DNA of 64,000 nucleotides from Diphasiastrum complanatum (Eukaryota > Streptophyta > Lycopodiopsida > Lycopodiales > Lycopodiaceae): NCBI GenBank assembly GCA_029204225.1, contig CM055114.1, positions 16,451,502-16,515,501 on the forward strand, read 5' to 3'. Position 1 is the stretch's first letter, and every line of letters starts with the position of its first letter. Both the position numbers and the translations under genes were made by a program. The notes below the pieces were generated by a model, which was not told the origin of the DNA, did not search any database, and saw only the letters and a program-made list of their open reading frames with translations. This document shows positions 11,260 through 22,390 of the stretch, piece by piece.

Positions 11260-11960
11260 CTTCCCTCCAAGCAAGCCACCCGACATACATCAAACTTGAC
11301 CAACTTGAAGCTTCGTTACAAATGAGTAACATCCATTCCAAGCAAGCAGTCTGACTTACATCAGACTTAATCAACTGAAAGCTTCGTCACGAGCGCTGGA
11401 AGCCAACCTAGCGCCACGCCAGACTGGACAGCCATAAACAGGTAACTTCCACCCAAGCAAGCCATCCAACTCAGCTGACAGTGTGATAGATATGGAGACA
11501 GCCAGTTCCTGGACCAAATGGTCCCGACAGCATACCGCTGGCGCCACGGACCGAATGGTCCCAATGGCATACCGCTGGCGTCCCGGGATACGACTCTCAG
11601 CTATGTGCCAACTTAAAAATTTGGAAGCGGCCTTACAACTGGCGCTTTTACCAAACATTGAAACCCAGAAGGTAATCAGAGTCAGTTTGAGGAAAATCCC
11701 ACTTTATTGATAAATCTGAGAAGGTTACATTCAAGTGTGTGACCGACTCTAGTCTCCGGGGCGGTAGCATGCCAAGGCGAGAGCTATGACAACATTCCAG
11801 CAAGGGAGGCTGAGACTTGGTTGGAGCTCGCCCTGAGTCGCAACCCGCACTCCCCCCATAGTATTGGTGTGATTCGGCACCCCCCCCCCCCCTCATACCA
11901 AGCACTCTACCCAAGCTGGTAAAGCACGTTTTTCTCTCTCTAGGATTTTCTCTTTCTAGA
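11160..11960 (+). repeat. Diverged repeat block shared with 36190-36730
   Basis: Local duplications are visible: CAAGCAAGC-type units with CAACTTGAAGCTTCGT recur at about 100-130 bp, and the phrase GGCATACCGCTGGCG occurs twice around 11531-11580. The later part (11690-11900: ACTTTATTGATAAATCTGAG, then CCCCCCATAGTATTGGTG) aligns loosely with 36508-36650. It may be a decayed LTR or leader of one element family. Small frames here are not convincing genes. Confidence 0.45.
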
Positions 11961-12123
11961 AAGTCATTTCCTCTCTCTAGATTCTATTGATCCTCAGGCT
12001 TCCTTCAATCATGCCTAGATCGTGTGAGGTGATTGCACATCGATCTGAGCTCTCTAGACTCCGCTAGAACCGATCAAAGATTTCCAGCCATAGAAACTTG
12101 GCGCCGGCTGGATTCTGGCCACA

Positions 12124-12589
12124 GTGGCGCCGGGAGCAGTAGGGGCGCTGCTGGCGCCGATGGCGCCAGAAGTAAAGCTTGTAAAGGTAGCTTTACAACA
12201 CGGAGTAGCACTCCAAATTGCAACAAGCCTATACTGCTTCCGTCGAGGCCGTCAACTAGCATATCGCCACCCTGGAAGAAAGGTTAAAGGTAGCTGCTCA
12301 TTCAACACCTTCTATCCATGCAGAGCACGCCCAGTTTCACCAACCAGGGCCTTCCTTCACGTTGATATGATGGAGTTGTGGAAAAGCCATAACTTTCTCC
12401 AAGGTATGCTCCACTACTACAAACCCATGCCCTTCCTTAACAAACTACGCTGGCAAATGATGGAGGGCATCAACAACAAAATTTACCAATCCCAACAACA
12501 ACAATCTCGTCTCCAAGAAGCTCAAAAAATTTTAGGACGAAAAAACTTCGCTTGGTGTGGGACCACTAATCTAATAAGGAGGGGGATAA
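12124..12589 (+). pseudogene. Short ORF segment before a polypurine tract
   Basis: The open frame carries FLHVDMMELWKSHNFLQGML and a Gln-rich helix (NKIYQSQQQQSRLQEAQ), and ends in the polypurine tract AAGGAGGGGGATA at 12576-12588. It probably belongs with the structural ORFs upstream, as the 3' end of the element body. No catalytic motif was recognised. Confidence 0.4.
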
Positions 12590-12628
12590 TGTTAGCAACT
12601 GTGCAAACAAAGTAAAAAAATAAAAAAA

Positions 12629-12678
<50 letters not shown>

Positions 12679-13488
12679 AAACTCTTTGGCGTGTGTTTTG
12701 TAAGTCCACGTATGAGTATTTGTCAATAAACTTCTACCATGGCATGTGTTTTTTAAGTCCATGAGTAGAAGCTTAAACTAATAAAATAACTTAAACTTAG
12801 GATTAGAACTTAGACTTAAGGAACTTAAGCTTAGAAATATTTGTCTTAAGCTATCTTAAGTTTCAAAGTTAAAAACTTTTGAAACTACTAAGTCCTAAGA
12901 AGTTCTAGAATGGCTAGCCTTAAACTAATCCCATAAGTTAGTGGGTACTTATGGAAGACCCTCCTTGCTATAAAAGGAGAGGTATTGATCATGTACACAA
13001 CACTTTTGAGATTAAGCTTATTATGCTTCTCTATTTTTGAGATTATCATTCTATTTCATTTGTGTTCCCTTTGGGAAGGTGCATAGCTTGAAGGAAGGTG
13101 CTCGGGCCTCCTCTTGTCTCCTTCTCATTGATTTGTATTGTGGCATGCGTTTTATTTGTTCTATGCTTAGTTAGCCACAATCTATTATTTTCATCTCCCA
13201 TTTGGATGTTAAAATAGGATCTAGTTTAGTATTCTTGCTAGTTGGGTACCACTTTAGCAAGGTTTTATTGTTTTGTTAACCTTGGGTTCAGTAAGCCTTA
13301 GTCAAATTAGCTTTTATTCCCGTCCTGAGCACCAGTTGGGAAAGCCTTGGTGCTTCCATCCTTGTTTGTTTATTTTCCAATTGAAAACTTTTGGTAGATT
13401 CTTAAAAAGTGGATGATCCTCTCTAAAACTATACTACATCTGTGAGTAGATCTAGCCACCGTACTACAAACTAGAAATACTATCAACA
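12590..13488 (+). mobile_element. LTR (3' LTR of the 9151-12589 element, or solo)
   Basis: The block starts TGTTAGCAACTG directly after a polypurine tract and ends ATACTATCAACA, so it has TG...CA termini with TGTT/AACA inverted ends. It holds a GA microsatellite (about 12634-12674) and a TATA box (TATAAAA, 12969-12975) followed by a plausible R/U5. The right side passes into copia gag at 13489, suggesting insertion there. No second copy lies in the window, so the boundaries are inferred. Confidence 0.5.
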
Positions 13489-14390
13489 AGGTGCCAAAGG
13501 TCTCTCATCCACACCTAGAACAATATCCATCAACTCATTCATTTGTAGCAAAGACTCCATCCTCACCTTCCAAAATTAATACTTGCTTGAGGTAAGCCTA
13601 TCATTGTTCTCCAACATGAAGCCTCCATTTGTAGCCATGTTGCAACGATTGATCTTGTTTTTTGAACCTATTCCAATGCACCTAGCACTCTCTTGAAAAT
13701 CAAGAAATTATGACAAGAAGAAATCACAAAGATTTGGAAACAATCTAGCCTCTCTTTTTCTCTTTTCTAGCAAATCTAGCACATAGAATTGATGATATCT
13801 TGATTACACTTGATTAATCTACAATATAATGAAATTTTCCACTATCCTAAGATTGAAACGCACTCTTGAAAATTCCAGCAACTTCAAGATCGAGAGTTCC
13901 CATCAACTTTAGCGTTTTCACAAAAAATACAAAATATTGAATCAAACAAAAGCTATTATCTTGATACAAATTCTAATAGAATGTAACATCCACAATCATA
14001 AGCAATTTTGTCTCCACATTTTAGTAAGCGGATTTAAAAATTGGCCTACTCCAAGTGATTTGACCTAAAATAAAGCTACAATTAGAGATAGAAACCACAC
14101 CAATTCACATTAGAATTGATGGCGTTCTCAAATCCACCTCTAAATTTGGAAATCCACCAGCACACCTAGAATCATTCACAAGCTAGAAATCATACATTTA
14201 CATTGCTAGAATTGAGAAATTCATGTAGATCTGATCATAATTACTAGAATCTAATAAAGTAATGTCCATGTCTATACATCAGCAACACACAGTCCACATG
14301 TGGAACCAAGTCATAATTTACATTTAAAAATTTACATTGTTAGAATTGAGAAATTCATGATTAGGCCATCTATTAGTACATCTATCTTAG
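13489..14390 (-). pseudogene. Copia family A gag start and leader, fragment
   Basis: On the minus strand a gag start at 13638 reads MATNGGFMLEN and continues to WKVRMESLLQMNELMDI, close to the N-terminus of the family A element at 46534. The rest (13639-14390) resembles that element's untranslated leader in wording (for example CTAGCACTCTCTTGAAAATC). The gag is cut at 13489 by the LTR. It is non-functional. Confidence 0.6.
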
Positions 14391-14820
14391 GGCAGTAGCG
14401 AAAGAAAGAACATGACACTCATGGAAGCTGCAAGGTGCATGATGGCCTATTCTAAGGCACCTAGAGTGCTATGGACTGAAGCAATAGCTACAGCCGCCTA
14501 TATCCAAAATAGGATAGGCAAATCAGGTGTACCTCACATGACACCACACCAATCTGACACACAATCGGATCTTTGGCAATGCAGTTTATGCAAATATTTC
14601 TCATAAGTTTCAAAAGAAGCTTGATGATAAAGTCAAACAGGGATACCTCATCAGGTGTGACAACAATTCGTCATACTACAGAGTCTATATGCCAGAGACG
14701 AATCAAGTAAAGTCAGTCAGAGACATCAAGTTCGATGAGACCATAACAATGGCTGATGATGATTCTGCCAGTTATGAAGTTTTAGAACAATAGTACTACG
14801 ACTTGCCAACCACCCTTGAT
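14391..14820 (+). pseudogene. Copia family B integrase fragment
   Basis: The frame MTLMEAARCMMAYSKAPRVL continues to VPHMTPHQ, then in another frame to the motif MADDDSASYEVLEQ near 14750. The same two landmarks occur on the minus strand at about 41760-41820 and 41440-41490 in family B. This is the integrase C-terminal side and linker to RT, with frameshifts. It is a truncated insertion or the product of an internal deletion. Confidence 0.65.
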
Positions 14821-15246
14821 CTATCTAGATCTTGCCCGACCTTGCTGAATCTTGATGGATTTTGCTTGATCTGACTAGATCTTCTTAGATCTAACTCGAT
14901 TTCAATATATCTAGCTGTGATGACTTTTGATAGGGCTTGATCTGATCCCTGTATGCGCTGATGATCATCACCAAGCTGGATCTATGTTGTCAACAATAAA
15001 AAATGCAACATCAAGCATTCACCATAAGCAATCACCAACTAAGGAGCCGGAAGATGAACACGCAATATCACACTATCTCACTAACTTCATACTGAATATA
15101 AAATGTACATATAAATCCTAAACCTTGATAGAGAGAGAAAACCTACAAATAGACTAATAGACTAGCCTACGGCTAGCTGGTAACAATTGTCAACATTAAT
15201 GTATATCATAAATAGTAACAATGAAGTTTATCATTGACTTCTAACA
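14821..15246 (-). mobile_element. 3' LTR remnant of copia family D
   Basis: The right edge reads CTTCTAACA followed by CTCTCCCTC; on the minus strand that is a polypurine tract GAGGGAGAG followed by TGTTAGAAG, a standard 3' LTR junction. The left part holds degenerate GATCT-rich short repeats (14815-14900). The other LTR is not in the window because the element is truncated at its 5' side, so the left limit is uncertain. Confidence 0.55.
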
Positions 15247-18200
15247 CTCTCCCTCAATGATAAAATTACAATCTTCTATTTCTAATAGAGTACGAAACCT
15301 CTCAAATTTATATCTACCTAATGACTTAGTAAAAATATCTGCCATTTGATCTTCAGATTTACAAAAAACAAGATCAATGGCTCCATCAAAAAATATTTCT
15401 CGAATAAAATGATAGTGTATTTTGATCTGCTTGGTTCGAGCATGTAAAGTTGGATTTTTGGCAAGGTGAATGCAGCTTTGATTGTCGCAAGATATAGTAG
15501 TAGTATCCACCTGTGGCTAACCTAAATCCACAAGCAATCTTCGTAACCATACCGCTTCTTAGCATTGATGAGTGCTCGATATTCAGCTTACGTTGATGAT
15601 AAAGCTACTGTAGGTTGCCTTTTGTTGCTCCATGAAATTACAGCTGTACCATAACTGAATGTATGACCACTGGTAGATCTTCTGTCATCAATATTCCTTG
15701 CCCAATCGGCATCTACATAACCTACCAACATTGGCGCTTGAGGCTGATCATACTTCAAACCAAAATTCAATGTCCCTCGAATGTATCTGAGAATACGTTT
15801 AGCAAACTTCCAGTGTGCTTGACTAGGATCTTGCATAAATTGACTAACAACACCAACAACATAAGAAATATCAGGTCGTGTGTGTGCCAAATAAATCAAA
15901 CTACCCACCAACTGTCTATACAAATAAGCATCCACTTTCTCATATTCATCATATGCAGTAAGCTTCATGTTGACATCCATAGGTGTACTCAAGGGCTTAC
16001 AATCTTACATATTGAACTTATAATACAAATCTCGTGCATATTTGCTTTGTGTAAGAAAGACCATGTCTTCTTTTTGCCATACTTCAATGCCAAGACAGTA
16101 GTGCATCAGTCCTAGATCACTCATGTCAAAAGCATTGGAAAGATTTGATTTGATTTCATTAATTAACCTCTCATTACTTGATGTAATAATCAAATCATCC
16201 ACGTACAACACAATGAACACTATATCTGAATCTTGCCTTAGAATGTAAAGATTAGGATCAGCATCACTCTTTACCATTCCCCTTCGCTTGAAGTGCTCAT
16301 CAATGCAAGAGTACCATGCTCGTGGTGCTTGCTTCAATCCATATATGGCTTTGTTGAGTTTACAAACCAAATGATCTCTTCCTGGCTCAACAAACCCTTG
16401 AGGTTGCTCTAAATATACCTCTTCATCCAATACTCCATTAAGAAAAGCAGATTTGACGTCCATTTACTGGATTTTCCGACCATAGAAAGCATAAATTGCA
16501 ATGATAGAACGAATAGTTACCATTTTGGCTACAGGTGCAAAGGTATCCTCAAAGTCTATACCTTCCTGCTGCTCAAAACCTCTTGCAACTAATCGTGCCT
16601 TGTACTTGTTCAGTTGCCCCTTCGCTTCATACTTCGTCTTGTAGATCCACTTACATGTGATAGGCGTCTTACCATCAGGTAGCTCAACCAAGTCCCACAT
16701 TTAGTTCTTTGATATAGCCTCCATTTCTGTTTCCATAGCTGCACGCCACTCCTTGTGTTCCTTTGCTTCATTGAAAGTTTTAGGTTCTTGAGTTGTTAAG
16801 ATGGATCCCATTAGGGCTAGATTCATCTCTAATCTTGCAAGAGGTTTTCGATTTCTACTTGATCTTCTAAGCTCTCCCTGCTCACTAGATTCGGGAGTAT
16901 CTCCCTTCTTTGCACCATTTGTAACTGATAAGTACCATTTAGGTACTCTCTTGGGAATTTCAGCATCAGGCTTGCCTTTGTCCAATGGATTTTCTATATC
17001 AAAATCCACTTCCTTCTTGACCTGTACTTTTGCTCCCTCATCAAAAGGTTCAGTGATTACTTTAGATTGTTCGCCTTGGCCCATCTCGTCAAACGTAGCA
17101 TCCCTAGAAATTACAAGCTCTTGTACATTTGTGTCATACATCCTGTATGCCTTGGCCTTCTCATCATATCCAAGGAAAATACACTTGATAGCTTTTGCAT
17201 CCAATTTCCTTCATTTCTCATCAGGAATATGAGCATAAGTATCACAACCAAATACTCTCAAAAATACTATTTTAGTAATATTGGGAGAATTTCTTGATTT
17301 TGGAACGAATCAATTTTTCTCTCTATCCTCTTTTGTGCATGCTTGTTTGCTCGAACTTAAGTTCGAGCAAAGGTCTTTGTCAAGTTTGTGTGATTGAACT
17401 TAATTTTGAGCATAGAACCTCATAAAAGAAAAGAATGGAACTTGAAATTGTCCCAAAATTACTAAAACAATGTTCAAATGAGAAATATTAAGTTTCTTTC
17501 TAGTAATAGCTTCATGAGGTGTCTTACCTTCCACGGATTTTGTAGGAAACCGATTCAGGATGTGTGTAGCTGTGCTACAAACTTCTGCCCAAAAGGTGTT
17601 TGGCAGGCCCTTGCTTTTGAGCATCGCCCTGCCCATCTCAACAATAGATCTGTTCTTTCGTTTTGTAACTCCATTTTGCTGTGGTGAATAAGGTGTTGTA
17701 GTCTGTCTCTTGATCCCTTGATCTTTGCAGAAATCAATAAATTCTGTCAAAAAATACTCACCACCTCCATCAGATCTCAAAGTTTTGATGCGACCTGTTT
17801 GCTTTTCAACTAATGCCTTGAATTCCTTGAACTTAGCAAAAGCATCTGATTTCTTGCTTATGAAATAAATCCAAATGGATCTGCTATAATCATCAATGAA
17901 GGTGATAAATTAATAGTAGCCACTAAGAAATCTACTCTGCATAGGTCCACATAGATCACTGTGGACAAGATCTAGAATGCCACTAGCTCTCCTTGCTCCA
18001 CTTTTGGGAAACCTCTCTCTGTGTTGTTTTCCCAGAATGCAACCTTCACAAATTTTTCCTTCAAAAGAAATATCAGGCAATCCTGTAACTAGATTACCTC
18101 TTTTGAGAATCTGTAAACTTTGAGCACTAATATGACCGAATCGTTGATGCCAAAGATCACTTCGACTATTAACCGTGCTTACCATAGCTTTATCAAAAGA

Positions 18201-18592
18201 TCTCGCATTCAATTTGTAGAGTCGATTCTCGTTGACTCTAGCTCTTGTAGCAATCACTTTGTAGTGATTCTTGATGTCTTTGACAAGACATTTGTCGCTG
18301 TCAAACTCAACCTTGAGTTGTTGATCAGCCATCGTCTCAACAGATAGTAGATTGTTAGTTAAGTCAGGTACATATTGCACATTGCTTATCCGCTTTATCT
18401 TTCCACTGGGTAACTTCACTGGTACCACTCCAACTCCTTTAACAGATAGCAATTTGCCATCGGCTTGTCCAACTTCATCACCATTGTGAGTTTCCTTGAG
18501 TTCTGAAAACCACTCTTTCCTTGAAGTCATGTGCTTGGATGCACCACTATCAATGTACCAAGTATGCTTGTTTCATCACTTGTCATTAATGC
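15247..18592 (-). pseudogene. Ty1/copia pol (family D), 5'-truncated
   Basis: Reading leftwards, the frame gives the pre-integrase zinc region (LWHQRFGHISAQSLQIL, CEGCILGKQH), integrase (DLVHSDLCGP; SDGGGEYF; NGVTKRKNRS), the RT start (CKWIYKTKYEAKGQLNKYKA), an intact catalytic box VLYVDDLII at about 16190-16215, and RNase H (VDADWA; KNPTLHARTKQIKIHYHF). Most pieces from 18530 to 15588 share one frame, broken by stops at 17910, 16701, 16464 and 16005 and a frameshift near 15590. Gag and protease are absent; the body stops at about 18592 against the BPS1-like fragment. It encodes a polyprotein for cDNA synthesis and integration, now inactive. Confidence 0.85.
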
Positions 18593-18888
18593 TCCTAATA
18601 GGGCAACTCAAAATCGGGAATGAGTGCCTCCACAGCAGAATTGGTGGCCAAGGTGGCACCCAACGCGTGACGCAGCCATGGGAGATTGAGATAAGAACCG
18701 TCGTGTATGCTCCGCTTCAGCTGCTCAAGCCTGTGAGTTAGATCATTCTCAAAGGCCTTGAGAGTTGCATCACGAAGGGGTAAACTGGCAGGCGACAATG
18801 GCGTACGCATTGCAGATTGAGGGTAAGAAAATGCAGTGAAAGCGGTGCCTATGGTTGCAATGAGTGAGGAGCCCTGCTCATGCGCCAT
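18593..18888 (-). pseudogene. BPS1-like protein, N-terminal fragment
   Basis: The frame starts MAHEQGSSLIATIGTAFTAF and includes LKAFENDLTHRLEQLKR, SYLNLPWLRHALGAT and LIPDFELPY. The last two match the typical beginning of plant BYPASS1 (BPS1)-like proteins, which affect a root-derived signal. It covers only about 98 residues of a protein usually over 300 long, and is cut at 18593 where copia family D begins. The start is chosen because the related fragment at 35931 starts MAH-QRQGSSLITTI at the same place. It is likely a pseudogene or gene fragment. Family assignment is from recognition, not a search. Confidence 0.6.
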
Positions 18889-19204
18889 GGTCTTCCTTGT
18901 ACTAAGCACTACTGTAGTCCGATTACACAGTGGCAGCCGATTATCTTAACAGTAAGGGGAAGTTCTAATAACACATCTGAAAATTTAAGAGTTCTTCACT
19001 GACGGCACTAACATATATAAGAATGAGAAGATGGGAAAACTGTGGGAGAGGAGTGCATGTAACAAGATTCAGCTTGTTCTGACACTCGTTGTTGTTGCTT
19101 GAAGGTGAAGCCAATTTTATATTCCTGGACCCAGTCTAGTCTTTGCTACTGCTACTGCAACTGCCAACTGCAATTTGAACGAGGAAAGAATAAGGAAAAA
19201 GAAT
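18889..19204 (-). repeat. Upstream DNA of the BPS1-like fragment, copy 2
   Basis: The part at about 19085-19205 (CGTTGTTGTTGCTTGAAGGT, then GAACGAGGAAAGAATAAGG) matches the window start at 120-235 and, reversed, 35560-35680. Thus three BPS1-like loci share 5' flanking DNA. No reading frame is supported. Confidence 0.5.
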
Positions 19205-19503
19205 ACATTATTCGGATGACGACAATGGCTGGCGGGTGGAATCTGATGATCTCCTATTCCGGCTGGCTGGTAGGCCTGCCGCCTAACGCCAGCCTTGCGA
19301 CTTTATACCTCAAGGGTGAAGGCAAGGCAGATCCTTGAGAGCATTCCGGCCAATCGGGGCCAACCGGCAACAACAAAGTTGTGTGCCTCAACTACCTCAT
19401 AGTTATATTTATGCATATATAAACTGAAATATCTTTCCTTAGCATGAGCAAACCAAATATTTTAGATCCTCATGCTTACCACACCTGGCTCCTTGTCCTA
19501 ATT
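19205..19503 (+). repeat. Dispersed 300-bp repeat, copy 1
   Basis: It begins ACATTATTCGGATGACGAC and ends GGCTCCTTGTCCTAAT, and matches the reverse complement of 52531-52885. A short frame in it (GWLVGLPPNASLATLYLKG) is kept in the other copy (GWLVGLSPNASLVTLYLKG), although this copy has a 5-bp insertion soon after. The ends resemble short inverted termini (TTAGAACA and TGTCCTAA in copy 2). It may be a MITE or an LTR piece. Confidence 0.6.
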
Positions 19504-20584
19504 TTCATAAAACATGGAGGCCTTTGCGCTATGCCAAGTGCTCTTCTGATACCTATCCATATCCACACATAGTCCCCATCCCCCCATATACTATGTGACA
19601 TGTGTTATGTCTTACCTAAGAGCTAAGAGCTTGTCCCACACTTTGTCGGCAAGTATCACACCTACTTATCATTTTCTAACCTCATGGCACATGCTAATCA
19701 TTCATGGACTTGTGATTTACCATACTAAACTATATGGCTCATAACCATGCTCTTATAACATTTCTTTCCTAACCATTCTCTCTATCACCCTTTCTAAGTT
19801 CTATTCATGTAGTTGTAAGAACAATAATTTTATCTTGTAGGTTGTATATTGATTGTTTGTCATTCAAGACATCACATCTACACACCTTTAAAAACTCACA
19901 AGGTGTTTCATGTGAAGGGGATTTTGCAAAGCACAATAGCCAACTTCAAGATATCTTCCATAGAAAATCCACTTAAGTATCAATGCTTGAATGCCCTTGT
20001 TCTTATATGGTCATGATGTTAGTATTTTGTTGCTAGTTTTTTTGCTTTGTTTCTAGATGGACAACTTATGCTATCCATTGGCTACAATGGATGTTAGGGA
20101 ATCCTATGCGATGGAAGATTACTCCTTAAAGTAAATGAAAAACATCTTTCATTGAAGGTATTTCAATCGATCATGCTCAGGTTCCATTTTCTAAGGCGTA
20201 CAACACTTGTTGAAAATGTGACTAGGGATCTTCGTGAGGGGCCTATAAGGGTGCACATTTAAGAAGGAGCCAATATGTGGATATTGCCACTTTCATACTC
20301 TATAACTGAGTCGTGCAACCAGGATCTCTAGATAGTGAGGTTTCTGGACTTCATTTGAGTGTGTTTCAATCTTAGGAAGTGGCAAAAGTCATTAGATTGA
20401 GGATAGATCATAGGTTGATCAAGATTCCATGATTCTATGTGTTGATTTGCTTGGTATAAGTGCTAGAAGAGAATTTTGAGATAGTTTCAAATCTTTGTGA
20501 TTTCTTTTGAAAACATTTGTTGTTGTTCAAAGGAGCGCTTTGTGCATTGTAATAGGTTGAAAAAGAAGATCAGGTCATTGCTAC
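19504..20584. other. AT-rich spacer before copia family A
   Basis: No coding sequence is supported. The last few hundred bases probably are the untranslated leader of the family A copia that starts at 20585. No LTR end or tRNA-iMet type PBS was found, so the 5' LTR is missing or too diverged to see. Confidence 0.35.
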
Positions 20585-22390
20585 ATGTCACCCTCAATTG
20601 GAGTCATGTTGGAAGCCAATGATAGGCTTACCTCAAGTAACTATTCATTGTGGAAAGTGAGGATGGAATTACTTATTGAGATGAATGATGTTTTGGATAT
20701 TGTTGTAGGTCTGGAGGAGAGACCAGCAACAAAAGAAGATCAAGTGAGGTATGATAAGAGGGCCAAGAAGGCTCTACACATGATCAAGATGAATGTTACC
20801 AATGAGCTTCTCAAGGAAGTTGGTAAGTGTACTTCATCAAGTGAGGCTTGGGATTCATTGAAAAAGCTTAATGAATCCAAGTCTACTTCTAGAGTGCTGA
20901 CTCTAATAAGGCAAATCTTTTCTTGTTTGTAGAAGAATGAAGAAAGTACAAGTACTTTTGTTTTGAGGATGAAAGCATTGAATGATGAGTTGGCTTGCAT
21001 TGATGAAAGCATTAAGGAAGGAGAGCTTGTTCAAGTGATTCTTAATGGCTTGTTGGATGCTCATGCTAATATTGTTCAAAGTATTGCTATTCAAAAGACT
21101 TTGCCAAGTTTGATGGATCTTCAAGAGATCTTGATCAATGAGGAATATAGGCTTCAAGCAAAAGGTGGATCTACATCGACACTTCAAGAGGATGCTATGT
21201 TCACAAAGGGCAAAACCAAAAGTAAGTGGTTTAAAGGACAAGATCAAGTGGATTCTTTTTCAAGTGACAAAAAGAAGGATAGATCAAAGCTCAAGTACTT
21301 CTATTGTGGCATCAAAGGACACTTTTCAAGTGAGTGCTACAAGAAGAAGAGAGATCAAGGAGACAAGCATGGTATTCTTACTCTTGATGAGGATGGTTTG
21401 CATGTTCAAGATGCAAATGATGATGCTTTTGTGATGTCTTCATGTATGCTTGCTAATGATGGAGATCTAGATCCTTGGTGGATTGATAGTGGAGCAAGTT
21501 CACACATGACCTTTCACAAAGAGTTCTTCACTTCTTTGTTGGCATATGGAGATGACAAGAGGGTGATCTACACGGCCAATGATGGTGAGTGTGCAATCAA
21601 AGGGATTGGCACAATTCCTATTTCTCTCTCTAAAAATAGAAATGTTCATTTGTTAATTCCATCTATTACCAAGAATTTGCTTAGTGTGAGTCAAATGCTA
21701 AGTAAAGGCGTCAAGGTGGATTTTGATGGAGATGCTTATATGATCAAAAGGAAGGATGTCTTGGTTGGAAAAGGTTAAAGGCAAGGGAAGTTGTTCAAAC
21801 TAGATGCTTGTGTTATTGTTAACCAAGTTGGATGTGTTGCAAGAGAGCAAATACCTATTCAAGAGGTTTGGCATAAAAGGATGGGACACCTCAACTTCAA
21901 GTCATTGGAGGTAATGGCTAGGAAGAAGGTTGTGATAGGTGTTCCAGGTTTCTTAAGTGGCATCAAACATGTTTGTGAGTTTTGTGCTTTGTCAAAGTCA
22001 CATAGACTACCTTATACTAGATCTATATCTAGATCTACAAAGCCTTTTCAGCTTGTACATTCGGATATTCATGGATTTACTACAATTAGCAATAGCGGAG
22101 CTAAGATGTATGTAACATTCATTGATGATTTTAGTAGATTTTGTTGGATCTATCTACTAAAGAGCAAGGATGAAGTGTATGATGTCTTTATCAAGTTCAA
22201 GAATGCAAGGGAGAACCAATTTTCCACAAGGTTCAAGTGCTTAAGGAGTGACAATGGTGGTGAGTACATATCTACCAAGTTCAAGGCCTTTTGTGATGAG
22301 CATGGGATCAAGAGGGAGTATACAACATCAAGGACCCCACAAAAAAATGGAGTGGCTGAAAGGAAGAATAGGACTTTATGTGAACTTTCA
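20585..22390 (+). pseudogene. Ty1/copia gag-pol (family A), 3'-truncated
   Basis: This gag-pol is close to the intact frame at 46534-42599. It starts MSPSIGVMLEANDRLTSSNY and has a zinc knuckle (FYCGIKGHFSSEC, about 21300), protease (WWIDSGASSHMT, about 21477), a pre-integrase HHCC region (VWHKRMGHLNFKSLEVMARK) and integrase (LVHSDIHG; RSDNGGEYIS; NGVAERKNRT). All are in one frame with stops at 20930 and 21776. It ends inside integrase near 22390, where sequence switches to family C on the other strand. RT and RNase H are absent. Confidence 0.85.

Noticed and set aside
15663-16115. 150-codon plus-strand frame
   Set aside because: It is the antisense of the copia family D RT/RNase H reading frame.
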